A DNA stretch of 11,756 nucleotides from a bacterium Ga0077546 (lineage in GTDB: Bacteria; Cyanobacteriota; Vampirovibrionia; Obscuribacterales; Obscuribacteraceae), in the NCBI GenBank assembly GCA_001464165.1, contig LNEX01000204.1:1-11756 (forward strand), in the 5' to 3' direction. The notes below the pieces were generated by a model. That model made no database searches. It was not told the origin of the DNA and saw only the letters and a list, made by a program, of their open reading frames with translations. A program made the translations under genes and the position numbers. Of the stretch, positions 6,346 through 11,756 are shown piece by piece. Numbering within the stretch: the stretch's first letter is position 1; each line of letters begins with the position of its first letter.

Positions 6346-7020
6346 ATGGCCAAAATATTACTTGTTGAAGACGACGAAGCATTCGCTGCTGTAGTAACCG
6401 ATTGGCTAGGGCGCGAGAATCACACTGTTGACGTCTGTCACGACGGCACTTCAGGCCTTGAGATCACTAAGTCATTTAAATTTGATTTGATAATTTTAGA
6501 TTGGCAACTACCTGGCCTATCCGGAGTAGAGGTCTGCCAGAGCTATCGCAGCAACGGCGGCGCTAGCCCCGTGATAATGCTCACCGGCCTTGGTAGCATT
6601 GACGATAAAACTAGCGGATTCGACAGTGGTGCGGATGACTACGTAACCAAGCCTTGTGACTTACGTGAACTATCGGCTCGCATTCGCGCTCTTTTAAGGC
6701 GTCCAGCCCAGCTTGCAGAAGAAGTATTGAAAGTTGCTCACCTCAGCTTAAATACTAAGTCTTTAGTGGCTGAAGTGGCAGGAAAAAAAATAGAGTTACT
6801 ACCCAAAGAACTTGCATTGCTAGAGTTTTTTCTGCGACACCCCGATCGAGTATTTAGCCAAGATGCCATTCTGGCCCATGTATGGAAATCGGACTCTGAG
6901 GCCGGACCAGAGACTGTGCGCACATGGATCAAACGCTTACGAAAGAAAATAGACGTCGATGATAAGTCAGCAATTCAAACTATTTATGGTGTCGGCTACA
7001 AGCTCTCTAGCGGCAGCTAA
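6346..7020 (+). CDS. OmpR/PhoB-family response regulator
   Basis: The 224-residue protein has a complete receiver domain with acidic pocket E8-D9-D10, phospho-acceptor Asp52 (LIILDWQLPG), Thr80 and Lys102 (DDYVTKP). It is followed from about 128 by a winged-helix DNA-binding domain ending IQTIYGVGYKL. It should be a transcription factor activated by a sensor kinase. The obvious candidate partner is the kinase at 7017-8807, encoded on the opposite strand and meeting this gene tail-to-tail with stop codons overlapping by 4 nt (TAA 7018-7020; TAG on the minus strand at 7019-7017). That layout means the two are not in one operon, which is unusual for a cognate pair, so the pairing is inferred. 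Confidence 0.95.
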   Translation: MAKILLVEDDEAFAAVVTDWLGRENHTVDVCHDGTSGLEITKSFKFDLIILDWQLPGLSGVEVCQSYRSNGGASPVIMLTGLGSIDDKTSGFDSGADDYVTKPCDLRELSARIRALLRRPAQLAEEVLKVAHLSLNTKSLVAEVAGKKIELLPKELALLEFFLRHPDRVFSQDAILAHVWKSDSEAGPETVRTWIKRLRKKIDVDDKSAIQTIYGVGYKLSSGS

Positions 7021-8807
7021 ATATCACCAATCGGCAAACGCACTGTAAAGGTGCTACCGTGCTCGCCATCGCTTTCTAAAACAATATGACCTTTGTGTTG
7101 CTCGACTATAGCTTTGGCAATGGCCAAGCCCAAACCACTGCCAGCACTGGTTTTACCACGACCAACAATCTGCTCAAAGCGATCAAAAATACGAGCATGA
7201 TGCTCTGGCTTAATACCAGGCCCTTGATCAGCTACAACAAAAAATGCCTGATTATCGACCTCTCTACACTGCACTGTGACAACGGCTCCTGCTGGAGAAA
7301 ACTTGATGGCATTGGCAATCAGATTGACCAGCACCTGAATCATTCGATTTTGATCCACAACCAAATCAAATTCCGCACCAACCTGCTTCACAGTGACTTG
7401 CTTACGCTCTGCCATGGAACTTACAACATCAATTGAGCTAGCAATTATTTGGGTAGAAACAGCATCAATTGGCTCTAATACGAGCATTCCCGATTCAGCT
7501 TTCTCTAAATCAAGCAAGTCAGAAATCAATCGACTTACTAAATTGACACTTTCTTCCAGCGATTTAAGGCGGTTCATGCCTTTCTCATTTAAATCACCAT
7601 AAAACTTCTCAGCCAACATCGACAAAAAAGCCTGCACAGAATTTATTGGTGAGCGAATATCGTGGGTAATCATTGACATAAACTCGAGCTTAAGACGCTC
7701 TAGTTGCCGCCTGGCTGTAATATCGTGGGCCACGCAAAAATAGCTCTTCTCGGCTTCTGACCAATTGATATTCCACAACATCGCCAAAGGGGCACCAGCG
7801 GCCGTAGTCACACTATTCTCAAGATCTTGGGCTTTACCAGTCTTCTTGATTTCTGCCATTTTCTGTCGAGTGGAATCCCAATCAGCTGGCTCAATCAATT
7901 CAGCCAAGCGACGTCCTAGCAGATCATCTTCGCTGAAGCCCCAAAGTTTTTGAGCGGCATTATTGATGGTAACAATAGAACAATTGGCATCAAGCGAACA
8001 AATGACATCGCCAGCGTTATCTAGTATTGCTCTCTCTTTCTGTCGCGCTTGAGCCAACGAATCAGCCATCTGTATCAAAGTGCGCTGCAACTCTACCAAC
8101 TCGTCATTTCCCGTCAAACGCCCGACAATTGGCTTACCCATGACTAAGCTACGAGCATTGTGCAGCAGTGTTTTAAGCCGGCTACCGGTCTGCTTACTAA
8201 AGTAGAAACAGAGGCCTAGTGCCATCGCCACATCTATTAAAAGAAAAAGCAAGAGCGCCAACTTTTGCTTCTGCCGCAGCTCTTCTTGCACAACCGGGCC
8301 CTGGGCTTGCAATTGTTCGAAGTAAACGGCACAAGAATCGATTGCCCGATACACAGCCTGCAACTTCATTTGCAGCTTTGCCACTTTAGCCAATACTGTG
8401 AAATTTTCACCAGACTTAGCATAGTTCTTGATCTCTTTCATGGCATGCCAGCTATCGCGCCATGTTGTTTCTAACTGTTCAATTGCCTTTATATGCTCAG
8501 GATGACCAACAGACAAGCGCCTTAACTTAGCAAACTCACGCGGCAGAGAGTCACCCGGCGTAGAAGGTCTAAAGCCGTCGCCAACAACACCGCCACCAGG
8601 AGTTGCTAGGGTAACACCAGCGCTTGATGCCAAAATAGCTCTGGCAATATGATTTAGACTAGTGACCATATCGCGAGCCTGCTGCTCTTGAATAATTTCA
8701 TTCTCAGCCTGTTGCAACATACAAAAGAATGCAACCAAAAAGGCCACCTGCACAGCCAGAGGAATTAGCACTAAAATGAAGCCTTGGTTTGTCAGTTTAA
8801 TTTGCAT
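7017..8807 (-). CDS. Membrane sensor histidine kinase with PAS domain
   Basis: The 596-residue kinase has a membrane segment at about 9-30, an extracytoplasmic sensor region (31-182) and a second membrane segment (183-203). A HAMP-like linker (204-256) and a PAS domain (about 257-370, ending VAHDITARRQ) follow. The HisKA domain carries phospho-acceptor His382 (MITHDIRSP). The HATPase domain has an N box (N495, N499), DQGPG (527-531), an F box (FDRFEQ 541-546) and GSGLG (557-561). All catalytic motifs are intact. It resembles broad PAS kinases of the VicK/PhoR type. It starts 30 nt after the MNIO partner gene on the same strand, so it may read through from that operon. A perfect TATAAT 7 nt before its ATG and the lack of a ribosome site suggest its own leaderless transcript. 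Its likely output partner is the convergent response regulator. Confidence 0.95.
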   Translation of the reverse strand: MQIKLTNQGFILVLIPLAVQVAFLVAFFCMLQQAENEIIQEQQARDMVTSLNHIARAILASSAGVTLATPGGGVVGDGFRPSTPGDSLPREFAKLRRLSVGHPEHIKAIEQLETTWRDSWHAMKEIKNYAKSGENFTVLAKVAKLQMKLQAVYRAIDSCAVYFEQLQAQGPVVQEELRQKQKLALLLFLLIDVAMALGLCFYFSKQTGSRLKTLLHNARSLVMGKPIVGRLTGNDELVELQRTLIQMADSLAQARQKERAILDNAGDVICSLDANCSIVTINNAAQKLWGFSEDDLLGRRLAELIEPADWDSTRQKMAEIKKTGKAQDLENSVTTAAGAPLAMLWNINWSEAEKSYFCVAHDITARRQLERLKLEFMSMITHDIRSPINSVQAFLSMLAEKFYGDLNEKGMNRLKSLEESVNLVSRLISDLLDLEKAESGMLVLEPIDAVSTQIIASSIDVVSSMAERKQVTVKQVGAEFDLVVDQNRMIQVLVNLIANAIKFSPAGAVVTVQCREVDNQAFFVVADQGPGIKPEHHARIFDRFEQIVGRGKTSAGSGLGLAIAKAIVEQHKGHIVLESDGEHGSTFTVRLPIGDI

Positions 8808-8814
8808 TACGCCG

Positions 8815-8820
8815 ATTATA
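8815..8820 (-). promoter_or_regulatory. Perfect -10 box directly before the histidine kinase
   Basis: TATAAT on the minus strand ends 7 nt before the kinase ATG. Transcription would begin at or next to the ATG, so the mRNA would be leaderless; no Shine-Dalgarno site is visible in the gap. No good -35 box is seen at 16-18 nt, which lowers confidence. Confidence 0.4.
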
Positions 8821-8837
8821 AACCTGGGACAAGCAGT

Positions 8838-9287
8838 TTAGTTGATAGTCTGGTCGATAGCGTCTACTTTTCTCTGCTTGATCTTCCTCATGGTCATCCA
8901 ACACGCCTTCCAGATAGCCTCCCCATAAGCGCTGCGACTTGGCCTCGAACTAAGCCCAGATGCACTATGCCGTCCTAGATACGAGAGAAACGCCAAGGCG
9001 TCGAAGTAGGGCCCCTGAGGGTGTACAGAAGGGTTCTCGTGGATGAACTGGTGCAGCGCCTCTAGTATTGAATCGTTGTCTCCTGGACAAATCTCTTGCA
9101 CCAAAGCATGAGCCCTCTGCATGCAGCGAATTCTCTTCCGCGCCAGGGCTTCCGAGGCCGACTGCAAGCGCGCCGAGTCAAACCCTGCTGGGTGCGGCGC
9201 CCCACAAAGCAAAGCTTCAATCAGCTCTCTTTGCTCTTTTGCCATCGCTAAGCGATTGCTACCTAGATCAAGATGGCCTTCAGGCAT
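8838..9287 (-). CDS. Small MNIO partner protein (SCO6045 C-terminal-domain-like)
   Basis: The 149-residue soluble protein has the block LLCGAPHPAGFDSARL (27-41), then a helical ALARKR segment (48-53). I associate this pattern with the domain fused to, or next to, DUF692 proteins of the Streptomyces SCO6045 type. In known MNIO systems a partner protein binds the precursor and presents it to the iron enzyme (for example MbnC with MbnB), and I infer the same role here. It starts inside the 3' end of the MNIO gene: ATGCCTGA contains both its ATG (9287) and the enzyme's TGA, so translation is coupled. A GGAGG lies 9 nt upstream of this ATG and supports it over the in-frame ATG at 9245. The stop lies 30 nt before the histidine kinase. 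The family assignment is from memory of the pattern. Confidence 0.75.
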   Translation of the reverse strand: MPEGHLDLGSNRLAMAKEQRELIEALLCGAPHPAGFDSARLQSASEALARKRIRCMQRAHALVQEICPGDNDSILEALHQFIHENPSVHPQGPYFDALAFLSYLGRHSASGLSSRPSRSAYGEAIWKACWMTMRKIKQRKVDAIDQTIN

Positions 9288-10122
9288 TGGCTATGGCCTC
9301 CAACTCGTCAACTAGCTCAGAAAATGGAGGAAAGCTATCATCACGCTCAAGCATTATACGAGGCACCTGAATGATGCCTTTTAATGCTGTTAAAAGCTTG
9401 AGTGATTGCTTTTTGAGAGAATGGCAGTGACTATCATGATAGAGACCATTTTTGAATATCCCCCCAGCCATATGAACGTACTCAAGACGTTCAAGAGGAA
9501 GACCTTTCAAATAATCAACAGCATCAAAACCAAGATTATGACTATTGGCAAATAAATTAGACACGTCAAGCAATAGGCGAGTATCTGTACGCTCTACAAT
9601 TGCCTTGACGAAAGTTACTTCATCCATTTCATTGTCTGGCCAATCAAAGGTACAGGCGATATTTTCTAAAACTAAAGGCACAGATAGACCGACTTTGACA
9701 CTCTCTACGTTCTCGCAAACAACAGCTAAATTAGCTTCAGTGCGACGCACTGGCAAGAGGTGACCACTTTCGATATTGCTTGCCCGAACAAAGGCAATAT
9801 GATCACTGACAAAAGGCGAATCAAAATACTGCGCTAGACTGTTCAAATGTTTGATTCTTTCTGGCGCAACCTGCTCCGCACCGCCTACAGAAAGCGATAA
9901 GCTATGCGGAATAACGGTGACACCCCGCCTCTGCAGATCGCGCAGAGCCTGGGGAATACACTCAAGATGCTTATAATCGTCAGCTACGATTTCAACAAAC
10001 TGAATATTCTCGTGCTGCTCGATGAAACGCGCCAGCTCCGGACGAAAGCCAATACCCAGCTGCGGATTTAGACTAGCCCTCTCGTTAGCTTTTTGCTTAG
10101 CCATCTTAACAACATTAGTCAT
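9280..10122 (-). CDS. DUF692-family multinuclear non-heme iron oxidase (MNIO)
   Basis: The 280-residue TIM-barrel protein matches the DUF692/MNIO family (MbnB, TglH), which uses two or three iron ions to oxidise Cys residues in ribosomal peptides. It starts near LGIGFRPELARFIEQ and has the expected metal-binding blocks: VIPHSLSLSVGG (His73), SDHIAF (Asp107, His108), LENIA (Glu153), LLLDVSNLFANSHN (Asp186, Asn189, His195), EYVHMAGG (His217), HDSHCH (Asp230, His232) and MLERDD (Glu259). Residue-to-metal assignments are by family analogy. I chose the ATG at 10122, 1 nt after the TIGR04222 stop. The ATG at 10104 is also possible. The longer frame to 10254 only reads the Cys/Gly tail DNA in another frame. 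Its likely substrate is the Cys tail of the preceding gene, and its helper is the gene at 9287. Confidence 0.92.
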   Translation of the reverse strand: MTNVVKMAKQKANERASLNPQLGIGFRPELARFIEQHENIQFVEIVADDYKHLECIPQALRDLQRRGVTVIPHSLSLSVGGAEQVAPERIKHLNSLAQYFDSPFVSDHIAFVRASNIESGHLLPVRRTEANLAVVCENVESVKVGLSVPLVLENIACTFDWPDNEMDEVTFVKAIVERTDTRLLLDVSNLFANSHNLGFDAVDYLKGLPLERLEYVHMAGGIFKNGLYHDSHCHSLKKQSLKLLTALKGIIQVPRIMLERDDSFPPFSELVDELEAIANA

Positions 10123-10123
10123 C

Positions 10124-11035
10124 TTAGCCACCGCATCCGCCACCACATCCACCACCGCAACTACTGCCACAGCTGCTACCGCAACCGCTTCCAGAATCAC
10201 CATTTGCCGCATAGGCCCGGTGCAAACCGGTGTGGGCAGCCATAAAGGGGTCACCGGCGAGAGCTAGGGCGCCAAATATACCGTAAGCCAGAGCGCAGTC
10301 TTTGAGCGAAAGACCCGCTGGATTAGTAGAGTGAGTCAACCTTAGGGCAGAATTACTGTCAGCCAGAGCCTTTAAAACTGCATGTCCTTTTTCAGTTTTA
10401 AAACTTTCATTCTTGACTAAAAGAGCAGTGGCAGCCAAAGCAACAATCATTTCACAAACCAGAAAGCTATAGGGCAAGTGCTGCTGGCTAGCGATGACAA
10501 ACTTCGGTACAGCAAAGATCAGAGCCACACCTGCATATACAGAGGCTGGCAAAATTTGCGCGGTAGTGCTTTGACAAACATCCACAATCAAGCCACTTCG
10601 GGACAGCTTGCTCTTAATACCTGAGGTGGCTGTAGCCACTGTCGCTTTGCAAGAAGTCAGTGATTCACCAGAACCTCGCACCTTGTTCAGCAGCGCTTGT
10701 TCCACTCGTTCAAGTTTGCTGTAGACACCGGAACCATGAGGGACGGTTATTGTTATCTTGCCTCTGACACTATCAATATCGATTAGCTTATGACGGGCGA
10801 GAGTGCCACAAGCAGTGAGAAAGACTCTCTCAACACCACCAGCTAGATAGGCCGCCTCGTACGGTTCTAAAGACTGAGCAATAACTTTCGCATCATCTTC
10901 ACCAGAGCGATCATTGAGCTTGGCGGCTTCACGAAGCAGATGCCGTCTATAAATATCTGCGGCTACTAGTGTCGTTCCACAAATGCCTAGATAAACTACT
11001 AGATATACTGGGCCATGTATTTCAAACGGATTCAT
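10124..11035 (-). CDS. TIGR04222-type membrane protein with C-terminal Cys/Gly tail, probable MNIO substrate
   Basis: The 303-residue protein has an N-terminal membrane segment (about 9-27) and a cytoplasmic-looking domain with the TIGR04222 hallmark EPYEAAYLAGGVERVFLTA (57-75). Further membrane segments lie at about 163-181, 188-207 and 246-262. The last 25 residues are Gly/Ser/Cys only after G279-D280, with Cys at 285, 289, 293, 297 and 301, exactly one every fourth residue. Cys/Gly tails are a known trait of TIGR04222 proteins; their chemistry is, to my knowledge, not characterised. Adjacency to an MNIO enzyme suggests that these Cys are oxidatively modified. I start at the ATG at 11035 (AGAGAAGAG upstream, then membrane-type sequence) and not at 11089, whose 18 extra residues are charged and atypical. 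It is the first gene of a three-gene operon, 92 nt after the sulfatase gene. Confidence 0.88.
   Translation of the reverse strand: MNPFEIHGPVYLVVYLGICGTTLVAADIYRRHLLREAAKLNDRSGEDDAKVIAQSLEPYEAAYLAGGVERVFLTACGTLARHKLIDIDSVRGKITITVPHGSGVYSKLERVEQALLNKVRGSGESLTSCKATVATATSGIKSKLSRSGLIVDVCQSTTAQILPASVYAGVALIFAVPKFVIASQQHLPYSFLVCEMIVALAATALLVKNESFKTEKGHAVLKALADSNSALRLTHSTNPAGLSLKDCALAYGIFGALALAGDPFMAAHTGLHRAYAANGDSGSGCGSSCGSSCGGGCGGGCGG
10127..10201 (-). other. Coding segment of the Cys-every-fourth-residue tail
   Basis: These 75 bases encode residues 279-303. The five Cys follow CGSS-CGSS-CGGG-CGGG-CGG, a 4-residue register with Ser replaced by Gly in the later units. The DNA is a degenerate 12-bp tandem repeat that is GC-rich against its surroundings. 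Codons vary (TGC/TGT, GGT/GGC/GGA), so the amino-acid pattern is maintained without simple copying. Confidence 0.8.
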
Positions 11036-11127
11036 TTTTCTCTTCTCTCTTTCTTCTCTATTTATCTGATACCAAGCTATACCCAGCACAACTAAGAAGC
11101 GGTTAAGAGATAGTTAATAGATCCTGA

Positions 11128-11756
11128 TTAATGAGCAGCCGTTGTCACTTTTGATGTCGCCGTTCTTGGCAGAGTGGCAGTTGGCAAATTCGCAGTTACG
11201 TCTGCTGTCACCTCCTTAGTGACATCAACAAACTGCATTGGCAATGGGTTGGGTGAGTAAATACATTTGTCTGGCAACAGGGGCAGCTTAGCGTCAAAGT
11301 AGCGATTGAGAACAACGCGGAATGAGTTAACCGGCGTTATACCGTCGTAAATTGAATCGGTACTAATTGTTCTTGCATAAGTCGCTCCCGAACTAGTCGT
11401 TCCTGAATTAGTCGTTCCTGAATTAGTCGCTCCTGCATTGGTCACTTCTGGGTTAGCAGCTGGCAGGCGATAAGCGTTCAAGATGCGCATGCGCTCGCGT
11501 AGAAAAGCCGGCGACGGATTACCATCACTACCAGTCTGCAAGGCCGGACCGTGATCGCCCTGGATGATCACAACTTTCTTTCGTGGGTTTTTATCCAACT
11601 CATCTAACATGGCTAAAACCTGGCGCTGAAGGAACTTCACCTGAGCGGCATACTTCTCTTTCTCAAACTTATCGGAAAGCGAAATTACGTTGAGAGTTTC
11701 AGTATCACCGTCTTCTTTGAAGAGAAATGGGGGGTGGGGAACAACAACATGGACAA
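11128..11756 (-). CDS. Sulfatase/alkaline-phosphatase-superfamily protein, C-terminal part (5' end outside)
   Basis: The frame is open to the right edge (first whole codon at 11754-11752), giving 208 visible residues. It begins VHVVVPHPPFLF, continues through YAAQVKFLQRQVLAMLDEL and reaches the metal-binding VVIIQGDHGP, then LRERMRILNAYRLP, ITPVNSFRVVLNRYF and LPLLPDKCIYSP. This order is typical of the C-terminal half of membrane sulfatase-like/LTA-synthase-like enzymes acting on envelope polymers or their head groups. Between RLP and ITPVNSF an unusual Thr/Asn/Ser/Gly repeat replaces the short loop I expect there, and the C-terminus ends in a second Thr/Ala/Val-rich tail. The GTG at 11640 is internal, not the true start. 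The substrate cannot be judged from this half. Confidence 0.82.
   Translation of the reverse strand, partial: VHVVVPHPPFLFKEDGDTETLNVISLSDKFEKEKYAAQVKFLQRQVLAMLDELDKNPRKKVVIIQGDHGPALQTGSDGNPSPAFLRERMRILNAYRLPAANPEVTNAGATNSGTTNSGTTSSGATYARTISTDSIYDGITPVNSFRVVLNRYFDAKLPLLPDKCIYSPNPLPMQFVDVTKEVTADVTANLPTATLPRTATSKVTTAAH
11366..11455. repeat. 15-bp tandem repeat array within the sulfatase gene
   Basis: Units of 15 bp begin at 11381, 11396, 11411, 11426 and 11441, with a more diverged unit at 11366. The copies at 11396 and 11411 are identical (GTCGTTCCTGAATTA). Each encodes five residues of the kind T-N-S-G-T on the minus strand, so changes in copy number keep the frame. It is a likely length-variable loop. 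Confidence 0.8.

Noticed and set aside
10123..10254. An upstream start for the MNIO gene, adding a Val/Ala-rich N-terminus
   Set aside because: The extra residues are the Cys/Gly tail DNA read in another frame. Family homology begins after the ATG at 10122.
11036..11127. A promoter for the TIGR04222 operon
   Set aside because: TATAGC and TTGTGC can be found, but no pair has acceptable spacing. The operon must have a promoter here or read through from the sulfatase gene, and I cannot place it.
11366..11455. A CRISPR-like or direct-repeat origin (iteron) array
   Set aside because: The 15-bp units are contiguous, in frame within a sulfatase-like gene and have no AT-rich or initiator context.

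Overview
The window is bacterial, about 11.8 kb, gene-dense and of mixed base composition. Most of it is AT-rich to balanced, with one clearly GC-rich gene (the serpin). I cannot fix the species from sequence alone. The mix of a bacterial serpin, a TIGR04222-type membrane protein, an MNIO (DUF692) enzyme, an ATP-grasp/COG4947-like esterase pair and long low-complexity Ser/Thr proteins would suit an environmental lineage such as the non-photosynthetic Cyanobacteriota (Melainabacteria/Obscuribacterales-like). That placement is a weak inference.

Layout, left to right. Positions 1-65 hold the 5' end of an IS1595-like transposase (minus strand). An AT-rich gap follows, with a terminator-like hairpin and a T8A8 palindrome. 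A cytoplasmic serpin (265-1398, minus) comes next, then a roughly 400-bp stretch with no recognisable gene. After it lies a stand-alone AAA_14/DUF4143 ATPase (1804-2955, minus). An ATP-grasp ligase (3046-4206, minus) and an alpha/beta-hydrolase esterase (4382-5101, plus) are divergent and share an operator-rich intergenic region. Strong hairpins separate the esterase from a disordered Ser/Arg/Asp-rich protein with a 48-bp tandem repeat (5222-6124, minus).

An OmpR-type response regulator (6346-7020, plus) runs tail-to-tail into a membrane PAS histidine kinase (7017-8807, minus), with a 4-nt overlap at the stop codons. Upstream of the kinase on the same strand is a tight three-gene operon: a TIGR04222-type membrane protein (10124-11035) with a C-terminal Cys/Gly tail, a DUF692/MNIO oxidase (9280-10122) and a small SCO6045-like partner protein (8838-9287). 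The window closes with the C-terminal part of a sulfatase/alkaline-phosphatase-superfamily enzyme (11128-11756, minus, 5' end outside) that carries 15-bp tandem repeats in a loop.

The most interesting system is 8838-11035. It looks like an MNIO-type peptide-modification operon whose substrate is not a small precursor but the Cys-every-fourth-residue tail (five Cys) of a multi-pass membrane protein. The enzyme starts 1 nt after the substrate's stop codon, and the partner overlaps the enzyme by 8 nt. A sensor kinase lies only 30 nt downstream and could be functionally linked.
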